This document shows positions 33,782 through 46,280 of a DNA stretch of 64,000 nucleotides, one piece after another. The notes below the pieces were generated by a model. That model was given only the letters and a program-made list of their open reading frames with translations. It had not been told where the DNA came from and searched no databases. Source of the DNA: Nageia nagi. Taxonomy: Eukaryota; Pinophyta. The stretch spans positions 129,828,001-129,892,000 of the forward strand of contig JBITNC010000001.1 in the NCBI GenBank assembly GCA_050084985.1, given 5' to 3'. A program made the translations under genes and the position numbers. The number at the start of each line of letters is the position of its first letter. Positions within the stretch are counted from its first letter, which is position 1.

Positions 33782-35090
33782 TAATGCTATTGTTGGATGT
33801 ATCTTACGTAATTTTTATTTAATTGGTTTAACATCTTTTTTAATACCTAGGTTATGCACCACCAAATTGAGATCTAATCTTGGCATATCAACATATGACC
33901 ATGCAAATAATTTTTTCTTGTCTTTAAGTATAGATATGAATTCTCATATCTCCTTTTCAATTAGTAACTTTACTAGTTTGATAATATTAGAATTATTTGG
34001 ATCATTACTTAAGTCAACCTTGATGGTTTCTTCAATTAACATGTGGGACCCCTCTTCCAACTTATTTGGTATCAGAATCCAATTTTTATCATTTAATTTG
34101 TATTCTTCATCTTCACCTAAATTTTGGTCCTCCAAGGTTGTATTTATGGTAAATTCTAAGGTTTTTAATATAGTATCTATATCCTTGAAGTCTCGTATTG
34201 TAGGTTTTTAGAAATTAGTGTGAGGTATGCAATATCCTCATCTACCATAAAGTATGAAGAAGAGTTACTTGAACTTATAGGGCTTATTGGATCAAACTCA
34301 TCACTTCCAAATCGATCAAAAAATATTTTTTTTGAGGCTCCATCAAACATTTCTTCAATCTCTACCATGTTATTTGATACAACATTAAAAAATATTCTTT
34401 CTAAAGATAACATTTTTTTGTTTTGAATTATCTTAATTTAGTATTTCTTTAGAATTTTTGTATGATTTTTCATATTCTATTTTTTCTAGTTCTAGCTTAA
34501 TTATATTACAACTAGATTCTTTTTTGTTCTTATTTTTATATCCTAATCTTATTTTATCAGTTGGTAATTGCCCCACTAGACTGGGAGATTCTTTTGGTCT
34601 TCCCACTTCTTGAGTAGAAGGAATACTAAAAATAACATGAGCAATTCCAAATTCCCCTATACCACAATATAATAATTTTATTGTTACTAGGTAGATGTTT
34701 AATGACTTATCCTTTTCTTGACAATAATCATTTTTTACTAATGTATCCATGGAAGATGAAATTTTTGATGAGAAAGCTTTGCTTAATTCATTCAATTTTC
34801 ATGCTCTTACCTCCCAAGTACATTTCTCTTATGGTGTGGGTTCTATATTTGATGGTGAATCATCACTAATATTTTGTTGAGTTTTGGATGATTCTTGATT
34901 AATAGCATGTTATTTTTTTAAAGTTCTTAATGAAGAATTATTCTCACCTACCCCAACAATCTATGGTCTTTCTGGTTGTATTGGTGTTGTAAAATAATGA
35001 GTAGATGGTAAAGCTACTTATTTTGGTAAATGTGTACTATTATAATGTGATATGGGTTTTCATCTCTAGGAACATAATGCACTACACCCT
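33782..35090 (-). pseudogene. gypsy-A linker between protease and RT
   Basis: Several open pieces in different frames (34135-33947, 34413-34180, 34795-34436). Content is acidic and Ser-rich (MVEIEEMFDGASKK, LINE-like similarity absent). Tat elements have a long, poorly conserved segment here. The plus-strand open stretches in this area overlap these and are judged shadows. Confidence 0.5.
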
Positions 35091-35849
35091 TATGAATATA
35101 ATTCAAAAAATTATGATATGTTGATGGGATGCATTCCATATCTCTGATCCAAGGTCTTCCCAAAAGGATGTTATATTAGGTAATGTCTCCTTTGATTAGT
35201 TGTAATATTGTTTGCACCATCTTAGATCCTACAGTGATAGACAACAAAATTGATCCCATTGTTGAACATAAAGCATCATTGAATGCTTTTAGCTATAGGG
35301 TTGGTGCACAAATATGTGAAAATGGAAGATTCAAATTCTTATATGCAATTTTGAAATAATATATATTGTTGAACCTTCATTAATCAATATTCTTTTGAAA
35401 GCTTTTCTATCTACCTTGGCTATGATATGGAAAGGTGGATCTTGACCATGTACCTCATTTGAATATTTAACTTCATGATCATAGAAAACAATAGTAGATT
35501 TTTAACTTGTTTTAATATTTCTTCCAAAAGATACAAAGCATTTATGATCATTTATATCAAACTCAATTGTTTGTAATAGTTGGTTCATTGCATCTCTATG
35601 GTTCTTAGATTGTAGTAACTCAAATAAAGACATTTTCACTTGGGAATTATTTAATTATTTATGTAGAGCTCATTTTATAGAGACTTTAGAAAGTTGTAGT
35701 TTAGGTATGTTGGGTTGCATAACAACCTCATCTAGTTGATTATCTAGAATAACATTCTATCTTCCTTGTATCTTTTGAGATACTGTAGTAATATATACCA
35801 TTCCTATGAATTTCAAGTTGTCATACGTCCAATTGTGTGTTACTTGATT
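35091..35849 (-). pseudogene. gypsy-A protease and end of gag
   Basis: From the CACTA boundary the minus strand reads QVTHNWTYDNLKFIGMV, MSLFELLQSKNHRDAMNQLL, then HGQDPPFHIIAKVDRKAFKR and ILINEGSTIYIISKL. N-E-G at 35381-35373 is in the place of the D-x-G active site (Asp to Asn, GAT to AAT). DLGSEIWNASHQH-type sequence lies downstream. Matches the protease of Tat-type elements by pattern. Several TAA/TAG codons. Confidence 0.7.
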
Positions 35850-36060
35850 CACTAATACATTTTAGTCATTTTGCATCATTTAATGCATCAAAAGTTTTCT
35901 CTTTTATGCTATGACACTTTAAGCATCAGGAATTCCAAATTTGCATCAAAACATTTTTTGTATTTTTGACTCCTTTATCGACTCATTACCTGATGCATGG
36001 GTTGATGCATTTCTCTATGTATTTTTTTATGATTTAAGTGATGCATTACTTGAATCTTTA
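35850..36060 (+). repeat. Left terminal inverted repeat and subterminal region of CACTA
   Basis: TIR from 35850. The next 200 bp contain repeated GATGCAT/GCATCA motifs in both orientations (for example near 35875, 35892, 35924, 35992 and 36004), as CACTA subterminal transposase-binding repeats do. Similar GCATCAAG/CTTGATGCA motifs lie near the right end (50200-50285). Confidence 0.88.
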
Positions 36061-36425
36061 ATTGAAATTTAATCATGAAAATCTTGACCACCATAAGCAT
36101 GTATATACATTTTCACATTTTGAATGATTACATATATATGGATTAATTGATTGAACATCTTAAACATGAAAATACATGTAATATGTGTAATGTATTAATG
36201 AATAATTGATTGGAAGTAATCTACAAATTATAAAACATTAAAAAAAATACTATAATTCAAATTCATATGCAAGTCAACCTCAAACCACTAAAGATATCAA
36301 CATATATAATGTTTAATTACTCAAATGTACATGTAATATTTTAATCACCATTATTATCATTTTCATCAAGAATATGTTCAACATGTTTCCCTATTAGATC
36401 ATAATCAATTACAAACAACATATTT

Positions 36426-36766
36426 TCATCTAATATATCTGGATAAAATATATTTGACTACAATATTAGAGTCGATTTCATAATAACCACTAGGTATGTC
36501 ATGCAATATTGATCTTCTATTTACAAATCCTTCAAACCATTTACATTTGAATACTACACATTCAAATGATTTAAAATTCAATTGTATGATTTTTTGAATT
36601 TTCCCCAACATATTGTACTTTTCCTTCTATCAAGTTTGTATGTTTTGTACTTGCATGACTTGCTTGATCAAAATCAACCATCACTCCATGTCAAAGGTCA
36701 TTCTATTAATATCTTTCTTTTCAATTCTGAAGTGTTGACCATATGCCCACATTGTAGGAAAAGATA
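36426..36766 (-). pseudogene. CACTA transposase, DUF4216-like segment
   Basis: Minus-strand 36611-36429 encodes IQKIIQLNFKSFECVVFKCK, then WFEGFVNRRS. This resembles the DUF4216 block near the C-terminus of plant tnp2 proteins (G-x-I-x-x-I-x-E-L...V-x-F-K/R-C-x-W). It lies downstream of the other transposase exons, as expected. Exon limits are not determined. Confidence 0.65.
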
Positions 36767-36884
36767 ACACTTGCACATATTTTTATGTAAATGTTATATT
36801 GGTGCAAGTATTATATCTATATTAATAATATCTATATTATAAAAAAAATTAAACTTAGGTCCATAAGAATTAATGAATAGTTAC

Positions 36885-37177
36885 CTCATAATTACATCCA
36901 TCAACTATATTTAAAGCATCTTTGTATATTTTTTCTTTTGCACCTTCAACTAATTTTTCCTCAATTGCTTGCTTTATCCATGATCTTGGACACTCTTTTG
37001 GCCAATTTTCTTCTCCTAAATGTGGAGGTATAGGTGTACTCCTTAGATGTTCACTAGGGAATAAAATACATTGTGCTAGAATTGCACTTCTTTTACTTTC
37101 ATACATTTCAATCCATTCTTTACAACACTCCATATTCATCAAGATAAAATGGTCTATAGATTCATATATGTCATGAT
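36885..37177 (-). pseudogene. CACTA transposase exon, C-terminal region
   Basis: Bounded by an acceptor (TTATAG before 37177) and a donor (GAG followed by GTAACT after 36885). Encodes FILMNMECCKEWIEMYESKR, LAQCILFPSEHLRSTPIPPH and CPRSWIKQAIEEKLVEGAKE. It may correspond to the end of DUF4218 and the linker to DUF4216. Assignment is by position and splice sites. Confidence 0.55.
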
Positions 37178-37379
37178 CTATAATTTTTTTGAATACATAA
37201 AATGAACTTGTTAGTAATTATTGATTAAATTAAATTAGAACTGCATGTACATTGTACTTATTATAAATTACTATTATCTAAAATGTAGTTACAAGTACCT
37301 TTATTAAGAGAATATGATCTCCTATTTGTTTCTAAAACCTCCCCTTCTAATTTATCATTATATTTATCTACTTGTAACC

Positions 37380-40195
37380 CTATCATTGGATCTGAATCAT
37401 GAATTTGAGATAGAAACTCATTTACATAAAAAAAGATTGTTGCATAATATATCTCTCACAAATAGATCCTTTCAGTATTTACTTTGGTCTAACAAATATT
37501 TCAAGTACTTTCAAAAATATTTCCACAAAAAACATGCTTCTAGTACTTATAACACCTACTATTTCAATATCATCTACTAGGTGGATCAATAGATGAACTT
37601 GTATATCCATAAAAGTAGCAAGCATTTCTTTTTCAAATTTACAGATAATTTCTATAATTTCTCTTCATCATTTAGGGATTTCATTGATATGTATTTTCTT
37701 TGAAGTCAATCACCTAGTATGAAAATATAATTAATATCATAATATGTATTTAAATTATATTGAAATCTATAAAATAACAATAAATGCACTATATATTTTA
37801 AGGGAACATTATCATAAATAACATAAAATACCTTAGAAATAATGATAGTTGACCAATTACGTATCTTAAATTAGTAGGTAAAGTCATACATCCATGAATT
37901 ACAAATGGAAAAATAATCTATAGCAAAATTTATATTAATCAAAATATATATTAATAAAATATATATAAATACAAATGTATTTAAGATTTTTGATATGCTT
38001 ATAATACAAAAATACCTTCAATAAGTTATGATAATCATGAGACTTCAATCCTATCATTTTTCCATCAATTGTGAATGCTTTTCTTAGAGATGATGTATAT
38101 CCCATTGGTATTTTAATGGCTCTAACAAGATTGTCTAGAATGTTCACTTCATCTTTGGTCATAAGCCATGAGGTTGGAATAGGTGCATTTGTTGTTCCAT
38201 TTGCATTTTTTGTTACCCAAAAGGTATGTTTTGTTTTGGTAGCCTTTAAGTCATATCTTAGTTGAATACTATCTAATTCTTTGCTTATTATATATCTATA
38301 TAAATAAGATACAACATTATTTACAATATGCATATGATTCAATAAATGTGTCACTAATAAATCCTTCCAGTATTCTAGAATATAAAATATGGACAATCTA
38401 TTCATACCTAAAAACATATGCAAATGTAAACATTTAATTGATAAAATAATTGAATTAATTACATGTTAAAAAGAATGTTTGATATAGTATTTTATTAAAT
38501 TTTACCTTGAGGTAATTCATCTTTTTAAATAATAACATCCTCTAGGTCTTCAGCAATACCTTCCTCAAAGGCTTTTATCCAACAATTTTCTTCACTTTCT
38601 TGGTACTTTTTCAACCAATTCTCAGAAGATGCATATTTGGGAGTTTCAATGTGACCAATTTGACCATTAAACTATGATTTCATATTTTGAAACTCATGAT
38701 CTAATGGTAAATATTTTCTATGGTCAAGTCATTCACTCTTCTGCAAGTGTTTTGAATATCTTGCTGTGAGATTTTTTGCACACCATGGATAAGCATGATA
38801 ACCTTTTGTATGCAAGCCTATAATACATTTTTATTAGAGAATAACTACTATATCTAATTTTAAGAAATGAAATATTTTAATATAAATGTAAATGTAAATG
38901 TAATAGAAATTATATATACATACCTGAACAAACACTAAGACTTAGATAATCATGTATAGTCTAGCATAGTATGCCATATAATGTGAATGATCTTTATTGG
39001 ATGGATCTACATATGTCAATCACATTTTGAATTCCATTTCATAATTGCATTAGTTCAACAATTAATGGTTCAAGGTAGATATCCATATTTTTCACCTAAT
39101 TTGGTCCAAGAACTAAAAGAGTTAACATTAAATATTCCTTTTTCAAATATATCCATGGATGTATGTTATAATTGACTATAACAATGAGCCACACTGAATA
39201 ATTAGATGTTTGTATGGAATGGAGATTGACACCATCAATTTCTAAACCCAATCTAAGACTTCTAGGTTCATCCCAAAATTTATCAGGCCACATATTTTCT
39301 ATATTTTTCATTGCTCTAGATTCTCTAGGAATGCATAATACACTGTATTCATTTCTATTTTTTGTATTCTAAACCATATATTGTGTAAGTGAATCACACT
39401 TATACATTCTAATGAATCTATCAATAATTTGAATATGGGGAATAACCTTCAAAGGAACATTTTTTTCTATAGTTCCTAAATGATATCTATTTGCACCACA
39501 CTTTGGACATACACTCAATTTTTCATATCATCCTCTATATAATATGCAATCATTAACACAAGCATGGTATGAATAAGGGATGACATTATCACTTGGAAGC
39601 AATTTTTCATTTAGTAACCTATAATTCAAATAAAACCATAAAAGCATTATGTATATAATAAATAAAGTTTGAAAAATATTCAATAAATTTACAAAAATGT
39701 AAAAATAATTATGTACTTCAAAAGATCATTGACACTTGTATCTAACCATCCATTTTTGGCCTTTATATTCATGATAAGTAGGATCGCTTCCAACTTGGAA
39801 ATAGATTCTCTATTGTATAAAGGTATTTTTACAACAACATACATGTTATCATTTTCTAAATAACCTCCTCTTCCATCATCATGTGCATGAGGCTTATCAT
39901 GCATATCTACATTTGTATCATTTTCATGTATATATATTGATTGAAATAAATCAAGCATTGCATTCTATTACTTATCATGAGCATTATAATGTCTTTCATC
40001 ATTTTCACTATCTAAATTTATGATTTGAACAGAAGCCATTAGATTTGGATTTGTAATGAATTCTACATATGCATCCCTACTTATTATATTCTTTATTTGA
40101 TTCCTTTTTTTCCAATGAATATTTTTTTGATGTAAGGTTGATGTATAAGAAATTGTATTTAACTCATCTTGTGTATCTATTGCATTATGATGTGC
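37380..40195 (-). pseudogene. CACTA tnp2-type transposase, six exons visible
   Basis: Catalytic transposase. Exons on minus: 40195-39717, 39618-38924, 38817-38506, 38407-38016, 37917-37832 and 37713-about 37380. The five introns (98, 106, 98, 98, 118 bp) all have GT-AG ends, and the frame continues through each. Markers: SISKLEAILLIMNIKAKNGW, HACVNDCILYRG, YEKLSVCPKCGANRYHLG (zinc pair), DEPRSLRLGLEIDGVNL (catalytic Asp region of Transposase_21), GLHTKGYHAYPWCAKNLTAR, FYILEYWKDLLVTHLLNHMH, PTSWLMTKDEV, GKMIGLKSHDYHNLLK, and MDIQVHLLIHLVDDIE (DUF4218). In-frame stops remain, so it is a pseudogene. Confidence 0.9.
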
Positions 40196-40460
40196 CTATG
40201 AAATTAGTTACTACAAATAATTAATATAATTAAAAAAAATAACTTTAACAAGTATTTGCAATATATAATAAGTATATGTTAATAAATTTAACAAGTACAT
40301 AATTTTAAGTAAAAATTGCACAAAAACATGAGTATAAGTAAAAATATATCAATAATTCCAACAATTATGTTCTTAAACAAACAACATACCTTAAGGATCT
40401 TCAACAAAATAGCAAATAACATAGTCTAAATTCATGACCACATGCCTAGCAGTACAAACA

Positions 40461-41160
40461 TTATTCAATTTCTACTACAATCTCCTTTTTATTTACACTT
40501 TTGTGTAGTTTAATAAATACATTTGAATCTCTTGAATCCATATGTCTCTTACATGCTAGAATATGTTTATCGATGTTGTTATGCACTAAGATCTCATCAC
40601 CAGGGTTAAGACTTACAATAGAAGCCAAACCTATAAAACTTTTCATTTTTCTAGGCATAAAGTCATATTTATCATTTGCATATTCCACAAAATCATAATT
40701 TGCTAGACTGCCTATGTCTTTGGAGCTATTTATATATCTTGCAATGTTTCCATGTATCTTTAGTCGATCATCAATGTACATATGTTTTGCATCTTTTGTT
40801 TATGATGTTGCATTTACACACATACCATATTTAGCCATACTAAATAAATATGATGTTATTATATTCCATTCCATAATATTATATATTGGCCAACAAAATG
40901 GCATCAATGGTTCTTTTTCAGTGAATGTATGAACTCATACATTTGATAATATAAATAAATCCATGCCCACATTAGGTATATTAGAAGGTTTAACCATATA
41001 TGAATTACCATAATAAGTGAATTTTTCATAAGCTTTTGGAAAATATTTCCTAATTGGCCATTCATCATATGCCTTGTGATCATAGGTAGACTTGTATAAA
41101 TGTACAACATTATGTATTAAATGTAAATCACCAACACTCTCATCTAGTAGCTCAATTGGC
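40461..41160 (-). pseudogene. SET-domain segment inside CACTA
   Basis: One minus-strand frame, two stops (about 40944 and 40800). A leading part (DLHLIHNVVHLYKSTYDHKA, AYDEWPIRKYFPKAYEKFTY) precedes a SET-like core: NIPNVGMDLFILSNV, then EKEPLMPFCWPIYNIMEWN, MYIDDRLKIHGNIARYINSS (the G-N-x-x-R-F/Y-I-N-H-S block), ANYDFVEY, and GLASIVSLNPGDEILVHNNI (the G-E/D-E-L/I...Y block; the Tyr is Asn here). SET domains are mostly lysine methyltransferases. It lies upstream of tnp2 on the same strand. It could be a captured host gene or a part of the element's own coding unit. Confidence 0.7.
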
Positions 41161-41269
41161 TCAACATTTGGTGGCTGTAATTGATGAAGTCATACTTAAT
41201 TTGTTATTCTTGTACATTATTTTGCTCTATCTTCATATGATGAATCTATATATTCTAGCATTCTAACCT

Positions 41270-41480
41270 TAACATTCTCTTTTACATGTGCCAATGGGAT
41301 ATTTCTTAATCATTGGAGATAATGCTCCCTCTATATTAGGTAGACCATCATTTTCATGATAATGTATTTATACATCTCTCCTTTGATGTTTTTTCCAATC
41401 CTTACATCTTGAACAACCACATACAATAAGTGATTTATAATAAAAAATGATAGGGTCACTAAATTCTTCTATTGCATTTT
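41270..41480 (-). pseudogene. Cys-containing basic segment upstream of SET region
   Basis: Minus strand near 41425-41370 reads CSRCKDWKKHQRRDV, then HYHENDGLPNIEGALSP. It could be the N-terminal part of the SET-like protein or of a transposase-associated zinc domain (which starts with a C-x-C-x2-C pattern). Too short to decide. Confidence 0.35.
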
Positions 41481-42828
41481 CATCTATTAGTTTAGGTCCT
41501 AGAAATGCACATCCTATTAGGGAAAAATCTGTAGCTACTTTATCTCTTCTAATTGATGACTTAATTAAGGTTAAAAATAATTTTCATTAGGACTAATATA
41601 AACATCAATACAAATAAGAAAATCTTGCATGAAAAAAATTGAAAATTAAATTAAATAATCATGCATGCCTATTAATTACTTCATGATCATCATCATCCTT
41701 TGAAGATGAAGATTGAAGATGATCTTGTAACATTATCCATAATATTAACTAATTAATAAAAGCATATAATTTCATAAAAGTGAAAATTTAATTAATTTTA
41801 AATTTATACTTATCTAATAAAATTTGAGTATACATTCATAATATATACCTCATTTTCATTTGAAGATATATTTGTTCTCCTAGGATGAATGTTTGATGCT
41901 ACTAGTATTCATCATTTGATGATGAAATATCTATCCTCCTCTCATGAATTAATGGTGCTATAAGTGTTATCACATAAAATTTATTTTTCCATTTAAATAA
42001 ATACATTTTCCTACACTAATACACACTTAAAATATTTAATTTAATGATATCAATGTTTATATTGAATCTAATCATAATATCAATAATTATCTTGAATATC
42101 ATTATGTATTATGGAATAACCTTGTTTATGTAGGTACATGCTAACCTAAGGAGTAGGTCATATTATTATCTATATAAATAGGAATCTAATAGTAAGTCCA
42201 CATTAAGGAGATACATGATTTGGTATCTAGTCTTGGTGGTGGCAATCCTTTAGGTATCTTTTGATGTTGCCATTAAAGGCTATGGTTTGTGTACTTCCTT
42301 ATGTGAGTTATTTTGACATTGATGATTTTTGACTTGATTTGAAAGTAAAGAGTACTCTAACAAAGGTCACTAATTCTCCTTATTCATGCCAAATATATCA
42401 TCGATGCTCCTCCTATACAACATATAGACCACCTGTGATCCTCTATTTGTTGCATTTTAGATTATAGATTCTGGAATAGGATTTCTCTATCATCCACATA
42501 TCAAACATATCATCATTATTCAGTGTTAGGTATGCTTCATAAGGTAAGTATACAAATTACAATTCTTGATTAGTATTGCTATCATAATTCTAAGTGGTTA
42601 TCTTCTTCATTTATTTATCTATATGTTATAAATTTCTATCTGTAGCTTGAAATAGGTATTTTTGATTTTGAAATTATTTATTTATTTGCATGCTTAAAAT
42701 ATTTATAAATAATAAGATCATCTTTAGTTGAGACATCATCAAGCCTTCTAGCCCTCAACATATTAATCAACAAGCCAATGATGATGTGAATAATAATGTC
42801 ACTAACTTGCTTCAACATTGAGCAATAT
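41481..42828. other. CACTA internal region without recognised gene
   Basis: AT-rich, no long open frame. A canonical plant TATA-like sequence, TATCTATATAAATAGGAATC, lies at about 42158-42190 on plus and might belong to a promoter, but no gene start follows that I can identify. Confidence 0.4.
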
Positions 42829-43756
42829 AATTAGAAATTAGGGTTGTAAAAAATCAAGGTTTTAAAAAATTAAGATTATAAAAAATTAGGGATGTAAAAA
42901 ATCAAGGTTGTAAAGAAATCAGTGTTGTAAAAAATCAAGGTTGTAAAAAATTAGGGTTGAAAAAACTTAGGGTTGTAAAAAATTAGGGTTTTAAAAAATT
43001 AGGGTTGTAAAAATTAGGGTTGTACAAAATTAGGGTTGTAAAAATTAGGGTTGCAAAAAATGAGGGTTATAAAAATCAAGGTTGTAAAAAATTAGGGTTG
43101 TAAAAAATAGGGTTGCAAAAAATCATGGTTGTAAAAAATTAAGGTTGTAAAAATTAGGGTTGTAAAAAATTCAGGTTGTAAAAAAATTAGGGTTTTAAAA
43201 AATAAGGGTTTTAAAAATTAGGGTTGTACAAAATTATTATTGTAAAAATTAGGGTTGTAAAAATTAGGGTTGTAAAAATTAAAGTTGTAAAAAATTAGAG
43301 TTTTAAAAAATTAGGGTTGTAAAAATTAGGGTTGTAAAAAATTATAATTGTAAAAAAATTATGGTTGTAAAAAATTAGGGTTGTAAAAAATTAGCATTTC
43401 ATAAAATTAAGGTTATAAAAACTAGGGTTGTAAATAATTAGGGTTGTAAAAAATATAGTTTTAAAAACTTAAGGTTTAGGGTTGTAAAAAATTAAGATTT
43501 TAAAAAATTAGGGTTGTAAAAATTAAGGTTGTAAAAAATTATGATTGTAAGGTTTTAAAAAATTAGGGTTGTAAAAAATTAGGGTTACAAAAAATTAAGG
43601 TTGTAAAAAATTTAGGGTTGTAAAAATTAGGGTTGTACAAAATTAGGGTTGTACAAAATCAGGGTTGTAAAAAATTAGCATTGTAAAAATTAGTGTTAAA
43701 AAAATTTGGGTTGTAAATAATTAGGGTTATACAAAATTAAGGTTGTAAAAATTAGG
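42829..43756 (+). repeat. Tandem array, TTAGGGTTGTAAAAAA unit (about 16-17 bp)
   Basis: About 50 degenerate copies of AATTAGGGTTGTAAAA. Each contains TTAGGG, the core of plant telomere repeats, always with the G-rich strand on plus. Units vary by T/A run length and by TTAGGG to TCAAGG, TTAAGG or ATAGGG. Confidence 0.95.
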
Positions 43757-44783
43757 GTTTGTGATGTAGGGTTTAGAGTTTATGATGTATGGTTTAGAGT
43801 TTATGATGCATAGTTTAGGGTTTAGGGTTCATGGTTTATGATGAAGGGTTTAGTGTTTAGGATGTAGGATTTAAGGTTTAGGATGTAGGGTTTAGGGTTT
43901 ATGATGTAGGGTTTAAGGTTTAAGGTTTAGGGTTTAGGATGTAGGGTTTATGATGAAGGTTTAGGTTTTAGGATGTAGGTTTAGGGTTAAAGTTTTAAGG
44001 TTTATAGTTTAGGGTTTATGATGTAGGTTTTAGGATTTATGATGTAGGTTTTAGGGTTTATGATGAAGGGTTTAGGGTTTAGGATGTAGGGTTTATGATG
44101 CTAGGTTTAGGGTTTATGATGTAGGGTTTAGGGTTTATGATGCATGGTTTAGGATTTATGATGAAGAGTTTAGGGTTTAGGATTTGTGATGCAAGGTTTA
44201 TGATGAAGGGTTTAGTGTTTAGGGTTTATGATGTAAAGTTTAGGTTTTAAGATTTATGGTTTAGGGTTTATGATGAAGGGTTTAGGGTTTAGGATTTATG
44301 ATGCAAGGTTTATGATGAAAGGCTTATGGTTTAGGTTTAGGGTTTATGGTTTAGGGTTTAGAATGTAGGGTTTAGGGTTTAGGGTTTAGGATGTAGGGTT
44401 TAGGGTTTATGATGCAAGGTTTAGGGTTTATGATGCAAGATTTAGGGTTTATGATGAAGGGTTTAGGGTTTAGAATGTAGGGTTTATGATGAAGGGTTTA
44501 TGATGTAAGGTTTAGGGTTTATGATGTAGGGTTTAGGGTTTATGATGCAAGGTTTAGGGTTTGTGATAAAGGGTTTAGGGTTTAGGATTTGTGATGTAAG
44601 ATTTTTGATGAAGGGTTTAGGGTTTAGGATTTAGAGATCATGGTTTATGATGTAAGGTTTAGGGTGTAGGGTTTAGGATTTATGATGTAAGGTTTAGAGA
44701 TTTAGGGTTTAGGGTTTAGGATGTAGGGTTTAGGGTTTAGGAGGGTTTAAGGTTTATGATGAAGGGTTTAGGATTTAAGATTC
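43757..44783 (+). repeat. Tandem array of TTTAGGG plus TTTATGATGTAGGG units
   Basis: Degenerate repeats of GGTTTAGGGTTTATGATGTA, with stretches of perfect plant telomere repeat (for example GGGTTTAGGGTTTAGGGTTT near 44370). ATGATG spacers alternate with TTTAGGG. Directly continuous with the preceding array but a different unit. G-rich strand on plus. Confidence 0.95.
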
Positions 44784-45060
44784 AAACAAACTATATGTCT
44801 ACTTAAGGAAATATAATAGTTATCTTTTTTACAACTTTACAAATATATATCAAATAATATATATGCCTAATTACTTTATCATCCAATTCGATATGGTTAT
44901 CATTTTTAAAACTTCATAACTTTATTAAATCTTATTAATGTGAGCGATGTGAAGATTATAATTAAAATTTTTAATTTTTCTAGAATGTATACTAGTTAAG
45001 TATTAAAATAAGGTATGATGGTAAAACTATAAGTTGGTTTTACCATATCTTTCGAACAAG

Positions 45061-45155
45061 TTACATAACGGTATATTAGAAGTGGTCATTACAACTCTAC
45101 CTCCATCATCAACAATCTAACCCTTACCTAATCGATGTGGGATCAAGGCTCAATA
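45061..45155 (+). repeat. 95-bp direct repeat, copy 1
   Basis: TTACATAACGGTATATTAGA onward, through AGTGGTCATTACAACTCT and CAATCTAACC, is repeated at 45882-45974 with about ten differences. The enclosed 720 bp have no gene. The CCTAATCGATGTGGGATC tail looks like LTR-derived sequence, but TG...CA ends and a TSD were not established. Confidence 0.75.
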
Positions 45156-45547
45156 TGGAAGCTAAAAAGGCTTCCTAGGGCTAAGTATCAATATGGTGAT
45201 TAAATGTGTCTGTATTTTATAACAGGGCATCAAGAATACCATCGGGTGATTAGTTAATGGCTTGCCATGAGTATCAACCCTTAATGACATAGCCAATGGA
45301 TTGAATAACCCATTGGTGTCACCCATGCAACTCTCATCTTCCTTATTTATAATCATCTGATGAAAAGTAATGACTCCTATCCTAAGGGAAGATTACCTTG
45401 GTGATCAAATCCAAGTGTAGCCCATTCTATGGATTCATAATTATGGTGATGGAAGTTTAATAAAATTATAATCAATGGTTGGTCATCACCTCCAACTCAT
45501 TGATGTTCATTTTAAAGGCATCATGCATATGTATCTAAGAAAAAAAT

Positions 45548-46280
45548 AACTATATTAACATTGCACTAACATTAACACTAACATCATATTAACTATATTA
45601 ACATTACATTAACATCTAGTTATCTAAATTAGTATGCCATTAACATCAAATGAACACTAACATCATATTAACTATAATAACACAACATTAACATTGCATT
45701 AACTATATGAGCATGGTATTAACACTATTAACATAACATTTACATCACATTATCCATATTAGCATGGCATCAATATAACATTAACAATAACATAACATTA
45801 AAATAATATGAACATAATATTAAAATTGAATTGCATCTCTTAAAAATTGATATATAGCATTACCATAACTTGCCAATGAGTCACATAATGGTATATTGGA
45901 AGTGGTCATTACAACTCTGCCTCCATCGTTAGCAATCTAACCTTATCTAATTGATATAGGTTTCAAGCTCAATAATGTTAACATTAAAATTAACTTATAG
46001 CATTGAAATTACCATAACATTATCATTGATATAGCATTAACATACCATTACCATTAACATTGAAATTAACAATCTGACATTGACGTATAACATTCACATT
46101 GATGTATTATTTAAGTGTCACATATCATTAACATTGACATGATGTAACATATTTGAAACTCATAAGATCGAATCCTAATCCAAAAACCATGACTTGACTC
46201 ATAACCTTAACATTATCAATGTACATATTAACATAAGTACATTAACATTAACAAAACATTAATGATATCATAATATTACA
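45548..46280. repeat. Low-complexity ATTAACAT array
   Basis: Repeated CATTAACA/ACTATATTAACATTAC units, loosely 12-40 bp, interrupted by the second copy of the 95-bp repeat. No coding potential. Confidence 0.8.
45882..45974 (+). repeat. 95-bp direct repeat, copy 2
   Basis: Matches 45061-45155: TCACATAATGGTATATTGGA, then AGTGGTCATTACAACTCT. Shows CG to TG/CA changes relative to copy 1 (ACGG to ATGG, TCGATG to TTGATA). Confidence 0.75.

Noticed and set aside
33744-34426. Plus-strand open stretches of 155 and 68 codons
   Set aside because: They lie opposite the gypsy-A RT start and linker on the minus strand, and their translations show no motif.
42829-44783. Telomere-like repeats as a real chromosome end or fusion point
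   Set aside because: They are enclosed by CACTA TIRs and TSD, the units are degenerate and interspersed, and gypsy-A continues on both sides.
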